Positions 18,521-26,759 of a stretch of 64,000 nt of DNA are shown here, piece after piece. Both the position numbers and the translations under genes were made by a program. Origin of the DNA: Bacillus sp. ISL-41 (lineage in GTDB: Bacteria > Bacillota > Bacilli > Bacillales > Cytobacillaceae); contig NZ_JAGGQP010000037.1 in NCBI RefSeq assembly GCF_018613235.1, positions 1 to 64,000 of the forward strand. Reading direction: 5' to 3'. The notes under the pieces are model-generated. The model ran no database searches, was not told the DNA's origin, and saw nothing but the letters and a program-made list of their open reading frames with translations. The first letter of the stretch is position 1. The number at the start of each line of letters is the position of its first letter.

Positions 18521-19426
18521 ATGAAGAATTACTTGCAGTTTCTTAACGTGTACATATTGTCAAAAGGAATTAAGCTCTTCTTGAAAGCGTTATTACTTTT
18601 TCTTACCGTACTTATGTTGGCTTCTATGAATTCACTAATTTACAACCAAAACATTTTGGGGTTTTATCCATTTGAATTTTTAAATACAGTTAAAACTACT
18701 TTCGGAAATTTACTTTCATTAAAAGATGGGTTAATACTTATCCCTCAAATGGTTAAAACAATTTCAGTTTTTAATTATTTGCCAAAAGCGTATAGCTACT
18801 CCATGACAGTGTTGTTTAACGCATTATTACTTGGCGTAATTTTTGCATTTACTTTTGTTTATATGTACCTTTGGCTCCCTTTGAAAGCTAAAAGGTTAGT
18901 TAGAAAGATTATTTCTATCCTTGAAACTTTGCCGGATGTATTTATTATCATGAGCTTTCAGTTCGGAGTAATTTATTTGTATAAAAAGACGGGGCTTAAG
19001 TTTTTACAAATATATAGTTTGAACACGGAAGTATACATCATGCCCATTATTTGTCTCATGCTGGTACCTCTTTTTATGCTGATCAGAATCATGATTACTT
19101 TGTTCGAAGAAGAATACGAAAAACTGTATGTAGACTTTGCAAGGGCTAAGGGGCTTAGTCAGCTGGAGGTATTCACAAAACATGTAGTTAGAAATATCAT
19201 ATATTCTTTTTCTCAATATTTATCGCTCATATACTGGATGATGATTACGAGCTTGATTTTAGTAGAATACCTATTTTTGATTGATGGCTTCACATTATTG
19301 CTTTATAGGTTTGTTTCGCCTGAAATCTTTATCCTTGCCGTTGGTTTAATTCTACTTCCTTATAGCTTAATAATACTGTTAATTAAACTCATAGGAAGAA
19401 AAATTGGGGTACCACAGCATGAATAA
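18521..19426 (+). CDS. ABC permease, DppB/OppB-like, orphan
   Basis: A 301-residue integral membrane protein of the oligopeptide/nickel permease type. It has about six hydrophobic segments (about 20-40, 90-120, 140-160, 175-195, 230-260, 268-292) and an EAA-like cytoplasmic loop, YVDFARAKGLSQLEVFTKHV, which in this family contacts an ATPase. AAAGGAG precedes the ATG. The partner DppC-like gene overlaps its end by 8 bases. No ATP-binding or typical solute-binding gene is present in the transposon, so either it borrows an ATPase from the host or it works in another way. Confidence 0.85.
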   Translation: MKNYLQFLNVYILSKGIKLFLKALLLFLTVLMLASMNSLIYNQNILGFYPFEFLNTVKTTFGNLLSLKDGLILIPQMVKTISVFNYLPKAYSYSMTVLFNALLLGVIFAFTFVYMYLWLPLKAKRLVRKIISILETLPDVFIIMSFQFGVIYLYKKTGLKFLQIYSLNTEVYIMPIICLMLVPLFMLIRIMITLFEEEYEKLYVDFARAKGLSQLEVFTKHVVRNIIYSFSQYLSLIYWMMITSLILVEYLFLIDGFTLLLYRFVSPEIFILAVGLILLPYSLIILLIKLIGRKIGVPQHE

Positions 19427-20321
19427 TTTAAAAAAACCATTGTTGTTAATCATAGGACTATTACTATTAGTGTTGTTTGTTAGCGTTGTATATTCATCTA
19501 TTTTTATAACAGATGCCGAACCCGAACGTATCCGTTATAACGAAAGCGGTGAGGTTATTGGGAAAGCTCCATTCCCACCGTCTTTAACTCATCCGTTGGG
19601 AACTGATAAAGTTGGAAACGACCTTGCTGTTAGAATGATAGAAGGAGCCAAATATACAATCCTTTTTGTTACCGGGGTTTCATTCTTAAGAATTTTAGTC
19701 AGCTTGATAATAACTTATTTTCTCGTTTTTCCATTCAAAAGAATAAGTGAATGGGTTGAAACAGTCTTCATTCCTTTTAAATATATACCTAGCCTTATCT
19801 TAGTACTGCTCTTATCTCCTGATTTAAAAGAAGCGATTGTTCAAATGGGCTTCTGGAAAATCGTGCTGTATCAATTTTTCCTGTTTGTTTTCATTGGGAT
19901 CCCAATACTCTCTGCTGTACTGACAAAAGAATCTCGAAATGTATTGAAAAATGAATATATTGAAGCTTCCAATCAATTAGGGGCAAGCAGTTGGCGTATT
20001 TATACTAAGCACATTATCCCGGTTTTAAAAGACAGGCTTATCGTTACATTTCTTCAGCAATTATCAATCAATTTGTTGTTGCTTATTCAATTAGGGGTTT
20101 TTCAATACTTTATCGGTGGATCCAAGCCAGGAAACATCGCAGCAGCAGAAGAAGTAGTTCCAAAGTATTTGTCTGAATCAGGTGAATGGGCAGGCATGAT
20201 AGGTCAAGGAAAGGATGAATTCTTGACGGCACCTTGGACCTTCTTTGGTCCGTTGTTGATTTCTATGATTTTTTTGATATTTATTAAGGTACTGGCAAAC
20301 AAAACTGAAGACCATAACTAA
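19419..20321 (+). CDS. ABC permease, DppC/OppC-like, orphan
   Basis: A 300-residue partner of the upstream permease. After one N-terminal membrane helix (LLLIIGLLLLVLFVSVVYSS) it shows the DppC/OppC hallmark FPPSLTHPLGTDKVGNDLAV, followed by about five further helices and the EAA-like loop YIEASNQLGASSWRIYTKHI. The ATG at 19419 lies inside the end of the first gene; a TTG at 19404 is also in frame. The long loop before the last helix (about 225-270) is larger than usual for DppC. The absence of an ATPase gene is the odd point. Confidence 0.86.
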   Translation: MNNLKKPLLLIIGLLLLVLFVSVVYSSIFITDAEPERIRYNESGEVIGKAPFPPSLTHPLGTDKVGNDLAVRMIEGAKYTILFVTGVSFLRILVSLIITYFLVFPFKRISEWVETVFIPFKYIPSLILVLLLSPDLKEAIVQMGFWKIVLYQFFLFVFIGIPILSAVLTKESRNVLKNEYIEASNQLGASSWRIYTKHIIPVLKDRLIVTFLQQLSINLLLLIQLGVFQYFIGGSKPGNIAAAEEVVPKYLSESGEWAGMIGQGKDEFLTAPWTFFGPLLISMIFLIFIKVLANKTEDHN

Positions 20322-20382
20322 CTTTGTTATATTAATTCGTATTACGCTGATTAAATAAATGTTTAAGAGGATGTGACTGCTG

Positions 20383-20805
20383 TTGAAAAAGAACTTAGTT
20401 TTTATTATTTCGGTTGTATTATTGTTAACTGCATGCGCCAGCAGCGATGAGACATACTGGGGATTGAGCGCGACTTTTACTCATGATAACAATACTTTAT
20501 TTGGAACAAAAGAAAAGTTTGGGGTTATTAAAACGAACGGTGAAAGCAATGAGCCAGAGTTTCCAGTAGGACAAGGGAGACAATATCGCGTATATTTTTT
20601 GGATGATATCAAAGATTTAAATGGTAAAAAATATAAAATGATGGCAACTCACAAGGATTCAAATGAGACTGTAAACCTTTATGAAAACGAGATACAGAAT
20701 ATGCAAAGCGATGCAAAGTTTGGACTTAACAAGGGTGGACTTTGGAAAATCGATGTATTAATTGATGGTGATGAATTCACAAGCTTCATTGTTGAAGCAA
20801 GATAA
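20383..20805 (+). CDS. Small lipoprotein linked to the orphan permeases
   Basis: A 140-residue exported lipoprotein with a TTG start. The signal peptide KKNLVFIISVVLLLTAC has a lipobox LLTAC, with Cys at about residue 18, so it is anchored outside the cell membrane. The mature part is beta-rich without a domain I recognise and is too short for a normal peptide-binding protein. It follows the permease genes by 61 bases and may serve as their outer partner, but that is inference from position. Confidence 0.82.
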   Translation: MKKNLVFIISVVLLLTACASSDETYWGLSATFTHDNNTLFGTKEKFGVIKTNGESNEPEFPVGQGRQYRVYFLDDIKDLNGKKYKMMATHKDSNETVNLYENEIQNMQSDAKFGLNKGGLWKIDVLIDGDEFTSFIVEAR

Positions 20806-21248
20806 TCATTAAGTTATGAAAAATTTATAGGTGTGCTCTACTTATATGGCGTGAACAGGAAACCAAATAATACCTTTTCCATAGAATTGATACAAGCTTC
20901 GCATACAGTAGTCCCAAAAAGGAATTATGCCCTATTTTTTTATGAAGTTCTTATTAAACTATCGAAGCAGGATAGCTTAAGAAAGATGAAACATTCAAGA
21001 GATAAAATCCGTAGAAATATGTAATAACGGACTTGGATGGAGGAATTATAATTGCTGCACTGTTGACTCTAATTGGGGATATTTATGTTGCAATAGCAGG
21101 TTCCATTGATTAAGAAGAAGAAATAGCACAAGGTATTTAAAATGCTTGGTTTAATATCACAATAATGACCAACGGGGTAGAAGAGTTAGGGACGTGATTT
21201 AAGTTTTCTTATTAAACTGTTATATAAGTAATTTAAGGAAGGGTTAAA
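20806..21248 (+). other. Stretch without a convincing gene
   Basis: A 63-codon open frame with a GTG start (20833-21024) has no good ribosome site and no recognisable motif. From 21041 a short frame reads like the remains of a hydrophobic small protein (LLTLIGDIYVAIAGSID) that stops at once. The area looks like decayed coding sequence. Confidence 0.45.
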
Positions 21249-21506
21249 TTGAAAAATTACAATGTTTTTTCAACTATCTGTTTAGGAGCATTCATTATTT
21301 TGTTTTCTTTGATAATAAATGGCGTATCTTTCGGTTCATTAGGTAAAATAGCAATAATCTCAATGTTCTTATTTCCATTATTAGGAGCCGTTTTTGGGAT
21401 GAAAGGTAAAAAGGGTATTGGGAAATGGTTATTAATAATACTTAACATTCTTGCACTTATTACAATAGGATATCTTCTTTTGCTCAGTGGAATGGGTGAA
21501 GCATAA
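21249..21506 (+). CDS. Small three-helix membrane protein, cargo
   Basis: An 85-residue hydrophobic protein with a TTG start and the site AAGGAAGGG about five bases upstream. Three membrane helices can be seen (about 8-26, 32-49, 58-80), with a positively charged loop GKKGIGK that should face the cytoplasm. I do not recognise the family. It is one of three tiny membrane-protein genes in a row, separated by AACGGGTG-type palindromes. Confidence 0.72.
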   Translation: MKNYNVFSTICLGAFIILFSLIINGVSFGSLGKIAIISMFLFPLLGAVFGMKGKKGIGKWLLIILNILALITIGYLLLLSGMGEA

Positions 21507-21640
21507 GTAAACTTAGCTGAATTAACGGGTGTGATGATCGAGGAAGGATTTCCACCCTTTTTGTTGAATTCGTTATTGAACAAACGAGGCAGTAATGTTT
21601 AACTAGAACATTCTGTAAAATGGTAAAAGGAGGCGATTTT

Positions 21641-21913
21641 ATGATGATTTTAGGACCATTTCTAATTGCTCTTATACCAGGTATTATTCTAATGGTGGTT
21701 ACTTGGTGGTTTGGAAAGAAAGGTTATCCGTTGTTTGTCAGAATGTTGCCAGGAACCCTATTAAGTATATCTGCTGTTATTATCTTTTATATTAGTTTTG
21801 TTTACATTAGGGGATTTGAAGGTGTAGCCTATGGCATTCTTAGTTTCTTTTTAATTATTTTTGCCATTATATCTTTCTTTATCGGAAAAAAGGTTACTGC
21901 ACACCATAATTGA
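21641..21913 (+). CDS. Small membrane protein, cargo
   Basis: A 90-residue protein. The site AAAGGAGG at 21626-21633 selects the ATG at 21641 (MMILGPFL) over an upstream ATG that would place the ribosome site inside the gene. It has three hydrophobic helices (about 4-23, 34-55, 60-80) and a lysine-rich tail. It has no similarity I recognise. It lies between AACGAGGCAG and AACGGGTGC palindromic elements. Confidence 0.75.
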   Translation: MMILGPFLIALIPGIILMVVTWWFGKKGYPLFVRMLPGTLLSISAVIIFYISFVYIRGFEGVAYGILSFFLIIFAIISFFIGKKVTAHHN

Positions 21914-22042
21914 AGGTTTTTAATATTACTGTATTGAACGGGTGCAATGACTGGCATAGTGTCAAAATATCAGGAACTTTATGCCCAAGACTTTTCGCGA
22001 AAAATGTTATATACTGGAATCTAAAAAAAAAGGGGGGGTCAT

Positions 22043-22216
22043 ATGGACTTTAAGAAAGCGTTTAACATTGGCTACGTAGTATTTTTGATTATCCTTGCTT
22101 TAATTTATTTTATCATTCCCTCAGAAAATTCGTGGATTGCAATTGTAATACTAAGTTTACTCTTCGGTATCTATCAAATAGTCGTTAGTTATGCGTTAAA
22201 ACAAAAACAAAAATAG
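22043..22216 (+). CDS. Very small two-helix membrane protein, cargo
   Basis: A 57-residue protein that is easily missed. It has a strong site AGGGGGGG seven to eight bases before ATG and two membrane helices (about 9-25 and 31-49) joined by PSENSW, with a short KQKQK tail. The size and layout resemble small hydrophobic proteins of unknown role in Bacillaceae. A weak terminator follows at 22284. Confidence 0.75.
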   Translation: MDFKKAFNIGYVVFLIILALIYFIIPSENSWIAIVILSLLFGIYQIVVSYALKQKQK

Positions 22217-22283
22217 CATTATCAAGATATTGGGATATGAGATTGCGTAATCAAACTTATTTTATATACTCGGACAAAATAAC

Positions 22284-22325
22284 AATGGCGATCCTTCATA
22301 ATATAAGGTCGCTATTTTATTTTTC
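22284..22325 (+). terminator. Terminator after the small membrane-protein genes
   Basis: AATGGCGATCCTT pairs imperfectly with AAGGTCGCTATT, followed by T-rich TTATTTTTC. It separates these genes from the two-gene cassette that follows. Confidence 0.65.
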
Positions 22326-22350
22326 ACCAAAAAGATTGTGAATCTCTGCA

Positions 22351-22380
22351 CTTAAACTAACGGGTGCTTTAGTTTAATAT
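22351..22380. repeat. Small palindromic element, AACGGGTGC type
   Basis: TTAAACTAA and TTTAGTTTAA flank the core CGGGTGC. This is the most regular of the five related elements in the cargo. Confidence 0.7.
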
Positions 22381-22519
22381 AATAGACCCCTTTCCGAGTT
22401 TTTTTGTTTTTTCAATATAAAAGAGGAGTTAACAACCAGTATGTGGAAATGAATACTTAACGAAATATGTCAAATTTTGATTGTTCAGTTAATAAAGCGA
22501 CAAAAAAAGGGGATATATT

Positions 22520-23632
22520 ATGTTTGAAGTGTTTAGGAATGTTGAAAATATAGAGATAAACAAAATTGCTCTGCATATCATTAATAATAGGGATAGTTTA
22601 ATTGTTTTAAGTGAATCAGAAATTGACCTTGAATCCCTTGATCAAAAATTACTAAATTACATTACAACCCATATTACTAAGTCATTGAGAGAAGATAGAT
22701 CTCGTTTGGCAAGGTTTATCAATCCCAATACGTACGTTCAAAAATGGGCTTATGAAATAATATTAGATTCTGAAGAAAAATTTCTGACTAATTCTCAATC
22801 AATTGCTGAGCATCTATTTTCATCAATGGAAGAAGACAAACGGATATTGCCAGGAGATTTGCTGGTTATTTTGTATACTGATGTAGATAGAAGTACTAAG
22901 AACATAGCCCTCTTAAAAATGGATTACAACGATACGGTTTCCAGAAAGGTTATAGAGGATCCTGAAACTGGACTAAAAAAAATTCAGCTTGTCGTATTAG
23001 GGGAAAACTTCCCTAATCTTAGACAAAAATTACAAAAGGTAGCATTTATTATTGAGCCTGGCCAAGTAGCCGATCCGACTGACCCAGCATTATTAATTTT
23101 AGATCGTCAACAAGGAGAAGAGGGGAAAATCGCCGATTTTTTTAAAAACAATTTTTTAGCCTGCGAAGTTTTATTGACAGATGATAAAAAAACAGTGGAA
23201 TTGTTTAAGTGTACAAACAGTTGGATCGGCGTACAACCGGAAACTCCTCTTACAAGGAAGCTTTTAAAAACCACTGTTGACGATATTAAGTTAGAAAAGA
23301 ATATTAATATTTATGATCTTGCTGACGCTGTATTTGGAAATGACGAGGAACTACTACACGAAAATAGAGATTTAAAGATGTATGAAACTAAAAAGAGTTA
23401 TATAAACCACGTTTTATCTAATATTGGTGATCCGGATTTAAAAGCGACCCCTAGTCCGTCTCTAGAAAGAGTATTGAGCAGTAGGAAAATTAAGACAACA
23501 GATAATATTGAAATTTCAGGCCCCATTCATTTATTACATGAGAAAGTGGAGTATACAAATAAAAGAAAAAACAATAGCGGAGTCGAAATCTGTGATATTC
23601 TGATTAAGGGAGTTACAGTTACCAATGGATAA
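22520..23632 (+). CDS. NdpA-like nucleoid-associated protein
   Basis: A 370-residue soluble protein resembling the 37-kDa nucleoid-associated family (NdpA/YejK). It opens with IEINKIALHII, continues with a helical DSEEKFLTNSQSIAEHLF region and the strand PGDLLVILYTD, and has a GKIADFFKNNFLACE block near residues 202-216 where NdpA proteins have their conserved ADFF-type motif. Such proteins bind DNA. AAGGGG precedes the ATG. The next gene starts 13 bases after its stop, so the two form an operon. NdpA-like proteins are usually solitary housekeeping genes; pairing with a membrane protein in a transposon cargo suggests a specialised role. The family call is by motif and is moderately sure. Confidence 0.7.
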   Translation: MFEVFRNVENIEINKIALHIINNRDSLIVLSESEIDLESLDQKLLNYITTHITKSLREDRSRLARFINPNTYVQKWAYEIILDSEEKFLTNSQSIAEHLFSSMEEDKRILPGDLLVILYTDVDRSTKNIALLKMDYNDTVSRKVIEDPETGLKKIQLVVLGENFPNLRQKLQKVAFIIEPGQVADPTDPALLILDRQQGEEGKIADFFKNNFLACEVLLTDDKKTVELFKCTNSWIGVQPETPLTRKLLKTTVDDIKLEKNINIYDLADAVFGNDEELLHENRDLKMYETKKSYINHVLSNIGDPDLKATPSPSLERVLSSRKIKTTDNIEISGPIHLLHEKVEYTNKRKNNSGVEICDILIKGVTVTNG

Positions 23633-23645
23633 GGGGTGAAGGGGA

Positions 23646-25190
23646 ATGGAGTTTTATACATATTACAAACAACTAAAAAGCGTTTTTAATTGTAAATTGT
23701 ATAATGAAGACGCTTCAATTCTAGAATTAAAATCCTCTCTCCCATTAGAAAAAATTGTTAATAGCCTAAGTCAGATTTCCCTTAAACATTTATTCATCAC
23801 TTATGAGAAGTCTCTAACAATTACTTTATTTGATAACATAGGCTCAGTTAACATAAATCATTCATCTTTAGGTGAATACCAAGATGATATGGATTTGCTT
23901 TTTTCCAATCCTAATGCAATTATTCAAATCTCAGTTCAAATAAATAAGTTAAGGTTTAAAGAAGTGTTTTTGAATAGTTTGGATATTGAAGACTGGAGTT
24001 CAGTTAATGTTTTATCATTTTTTGAATCGACTGCAGCTACTGCTTTTTTTGAAAAATCACTACAGGAAATTGATACAGATATTTTTAATGGACAATACAA
24101 ACCCTTAATAATTTTCTATCCGTTCTTGTCCTTTAATACTGAAAGCAATACTTATTCACTGTTAACTGGAGCTGATTATATAAGTGATCGCGATCAGATT
24201 AAGGTGTTTTGTTCTCAGGACATTAACTTAACGATACATGAAGAAATCCTTCTACAGAGGGACCTACACTGTAATTGGATTAATCCAACAATTGTTTTAG
24301 TACCGGAAATGTTATGGTTTAAAAAAACTTATTCGGAACTAATTACTTTTCAGGACGGAGAAAATAAAATTGTAGGAACTATGTGTAATGTTTATATAAA
24401 ACTGTTTTTATCATTTGTATCAAATTATACAACAAATGATAATATAAAAATTATCGGATATAGAACTCTTGATTTCAAATTGGATCACGATATAATCGGA
24501 AATCCGCGAATTAATTCTGATGCGTTACAATCGACTTTTAATTTATACTCTTTTATATATGGTGGGCAGACACAAGATAAACTAGCAATGACTCGAAATG
24601 CTGTAAGTTATAATGTGCAAGTAAATGATGATATTTACAAACTAATTTCATACATACCGGTTATTTTTAATTCTGTACAGAACAGCTTTAATCTTTATAT
24701 GGGCAAAAAACTTGAAGAGTTTTTAGATAAAAAACTTGAATTGGAAAAACACGCTCGAGAAACAGCCAAAGAAATTTCAGAAGAAATCTCAAACAGTATA
24801 AATTTAATTACAAGAAATTTGCTTGCATTAATCGGGACGGCCTTTGTTGGATTCCTTGGTTACTTAAGTCGAGGAAACCTATATATTTTATGGGCTGCAG
24901 CTATTGCTTATATAGTTTTTGTTATAATTTCTACCGCACTTTTTGCACTATATTCAAAAAACAAAAAAGATCATGTGGTAAATGTATATGAACACTATTC
25001 TAAGATTAATCATTATGTTGATAAAGATTCTAAGGATAAATTTAATATGGAAATTGTTAATTCAAGAGTAGCTTTATTTGCTCGTTACTGGTACAGCAGC
25101 ATTCTAATCAATTTATTTTTAATACTATTTATAATAGCTATAGCTTATTTTGTTGGAGCAAACGTAGAAGTAACTGTGATAAAGAAGTAA
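23646..25190 (+). CDS. Membrane-anchored partner of the NdpA-like protein
   Basis: A 514-residue protein I do not recognise. Residues 1 to about 350 form a large soluble region with no signal peptide. A charged coiled-coil stretch (about 351-386, KKLEEFLDKKLELEKHARET) leads into two membrane helices (about 390-407 and 411-436), a soluble linker, and a third helix (about 483-504) with a short tail. The large domain should be cytoplasmic and tethered to the membrane. AAGGGGTGAAGGGG precedes the ATG. With the upstream DNA-binding-type protein it makes a two-gene cassette next to the distal transposon end, the usual place for swapped cargo. A membrane sensor or effector in phage defence is a reasonable hypothesis. 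Confidence 0.75.
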   Translation: MEFYTYYKQLKSVFNCKLYNEDASILELKSSLPLEKIVNSLSQISLKHLFITYEKSLTITLFDNIGSVNINHSSLGEYQDDMDLLFSNPNAIIQISVQINKLRFKEVFLNSLDIEDWSSVNVLSFFESTAATAFFEKSLQEIDTDIFNGQYKPLIIFYPFLSFNTESNTYSLLTGADYISDRDQIKVFCSQDINLTIHEEILLQRDLHCNWINPTIVLVPEMLWFKKTYSELITFQDGENKIVGTMCNVYIKLFLSFVSNYTTNDNIKIIGYRTLDFKLDHDIIGNPRINSDALQSTFNLYSFIYGGQTQDKLAMTRNAVSYNVQVNDDIYKLISYIPVIFNSVQNSFNLYMGKKLEEFLDKKLELEKHARETAKEISEEISNSINLITRNLLALIGTAFVGFLGYLSRGNLYILWAAAIAYIVFVIISTALFALYSKNKKDHVVNVYEHYSKINHYVDKDSKDKFNMEIVNSRVALFARYWYSSILINLFLILFIIAIAYFVGANVEVTVIKK

Positions 25191-25302
25191 CAAAAAATAA
25201 GAAGGTCCATCTTTAAAATAATCAATGGACGTAAGTGGATTGTTAGAATGGGGAAGTTGGAATAATGCGAGTTAATGCTTGAATAAAAATAATTGTATAA
25301 TG

Positions 25303-25337
25303 CCCAAACCCTTGATATATATGGTTTGGGTGTTTTT
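25303..25337 (+). terminator. Terminator of the two-gene cassette
   Basis: CCCAAACC pairs with GGTTTGGG across a 12-base loop, followed by a T-run. Confidence 0.85.
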
Positions 25338-25573
25338 AAATTATGCGTATTTTTCCTAAAGGAGGATTAACGCCTTTTTTATTAAGTCTTCAGGCGGTCT
25401 GGGTTTTACCAATGAAAAATTAAGGAAGATTTTTGTGTAGACGGTTTGCTTACAGCACTATTTAAAAATCCACTTTAAGAAACGCCTTGGTGTAAAAGTT
25501 ACTGATTGCGCTGCCAACTATCCTGATCGTTGTCTGGTTTTTAAATTGAATCACACTGGAAATTTTAAGTATC

Positions 25574-25724
25574 CTAGTAAAAAACTTTTTTATTTCCTTG
25601 TTTTTTGTATTGTGACAGATATTACAACGAGTAAAGGCCTTTCTTTTGTAACCAATAAACATTATGCCTTATTATTAGTGAGGTTTTCTTATATCTTAGT
25701 AAAAGACTTTTTTTTCATATAACA
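25574..25724 (-). repeat. Distal transposon end with spaced TnsB-type sites
   Basis: Inverted copies of the proximal-end repeat are seen as CTAGTAAAAAACTTTTTTAT at 25574-25593 (18 of 20 bases match), CGAGTAAAGGCCTTTCTTTT at about 25628-25647 (weaker), and TTAGTAAAAGACTTTTTTTT near 25696-25715. The element ends in ATAACA at 25719-25724. Wide spacing of sites at the end away from tnsA resembles the left end of Tn7. Confidence 0.85.
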
Positions 25725-25760
25725 TCAGCATTTTGAAATGCTGGCTGGGTTTTTTGTTTT
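25725..25760 (+). terminator. 3' half of the glmS terminator with right-hand target duplication
   Basis: TCAGC (25725-25729) repeats 9104-9108. CAGCATTT still pairs with AAATGCTG here, and GCTGGGTT followed by a T-run completes the original right arm. So the far side keeps a shortened hairpin, while the glmS side has lost it. Confidence 0.92.
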
Positions 25761-25810
25761 GCCATGAGAACAAAAGTATGAATACCGAAAAAACTGTTAT
25801 CTACTTCAAT

Positions 25811-26694
25811 GATGGAGACAGGAAAAGGGTGCAATCTCGAAAAAAGCGTCGTCCATAGAGGCGATGGAGACATGAAAAGGGTGCAATCCCGAAAAAAGCG
25901 TCATCCATAGCGGTGATGGAGACACGAAAAGGAGCCAATCATGAAAAAAGCGCTATCCATAGCGGCGATGGAGACAGGAAAAGGGTGCAATCCCGAAAAA
26001 AGCGTCATCCATAGAGGCGATGGAGACATGAAAAGGGGGCGAACACCGAAAAAGCGTCATCCATAGCGGCGATGGAGACAGGAAAAGGGTGCAATCCCGG
26101 AAAAAGCGTCATCCATAGAGGCTACGGAGACATGAAAAGGGGGCGAACACCGAAAAAGCGCTATCCATAGCGGCGATGGAGACAGGAAAAGGGTGCAATC
26201 CCGAAAAAAGCGTCATCCATAGAGGCGATGGAGACAGGAAAAGGGGGTGAACACCGAAAAAGCGTCATCCAAAGCGGTGATGGAGACAGGAAAAGGGTGC
26301 AATCCCGAAAAAAGCGTCATCCATAGAGGCGATGGAGACACGAAAAGGGGCCAATCATGAAAAAAGCGCTATCCATAGCGGTGATGGAGACAGGAAAAGG
26401 GTGCAATCCCGAAAAAAGCGTCATCCATAGCGGCGATGGAGACAGGAAAAGGGTGCAATCCCGAAAAAAGCGTCATCCATAGAGGCGATGGAGACAGGAA
26501 AAGGGGGCGAACACCGAAAAAGCGTCATCCAAAGCGGTGATGGAGACAGGAAAAGGGTGCAATCCCGAAAAAAGCGTCATCCATAGAGGCGATGGAGACA
26601 CGAAAAGGAGCCAATCATGAAAAAAGCGCTATCCAAAGCGGTGATGGAGACACGAAAAATTGCCACCCACGTAAAAAGCGCCATCCATACTAAG
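25811..26694. repeat. 17-copy tandem array of a 52-bp unit
   Basis: Seventeen units starting GATGGAGACA are spaced exactly 52 bp apart (first at 25811, last at 26643). Three main versions alternate, differing in the middle: GGGTGCAATCCCG, GGAGCCAATCATG and GGGGGCGAACACCG. Each unit boundary forms a small hairpin, TCCAT-N7-ATGGA. A block of five units appears twice in the same order (about 26177-26436 and 26437-26694). There are no unique spacers between units, so it is not a CRISPR array. A final hairpin lies at about 26677-26705. Confidence 0.95.
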
Positions 26695-26759
26695 ATGGAG
26701 GGCGCGGCAATAAACTTCTTTTAGTATAAAAAATTAGATTTTTCTGGAATTATCCATAC

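Larger units (their letters stand above)
9109..25724 (+). mobile_element. Complete Tn7-like transposon inserted in attTn7 (16,616 bp)
   Basis: The proximal end reads TGTTTCATAAAAAAAAAGTT. The distal end, read inward on the minus strand, is TGTTATATGAAAAAAAAGTC. Both begin with TGT, as Tn7 does. The element is flanked by the direct repeat TCAGC (9104-9108 and 25725-25729), the 5-bp duplication expected for Tn7. It codes for TnsA, TnsB, TnsC and two TnsD/TniQ-like proteins near the glmS side, all reading away from glmS as in Tn7, then about 8 kb of cargo. Base composition is clearly more A+T-rich than the surrounding chromosome, fitting recent transfer. The intact genes, matching ends and perfect duplication suggest it may still be active. 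Confidence 0.95.

Noticed and set aside
20833-21024. 63-codon frame in the cargo
   Set aside because: GTG start without a good ribosome site and no recognisable motif; the area looks decayed.
25811-26694. CRISPR array
   Set aside because: Units follow each other directly with no unique spacers, and no cas genes are in the window.
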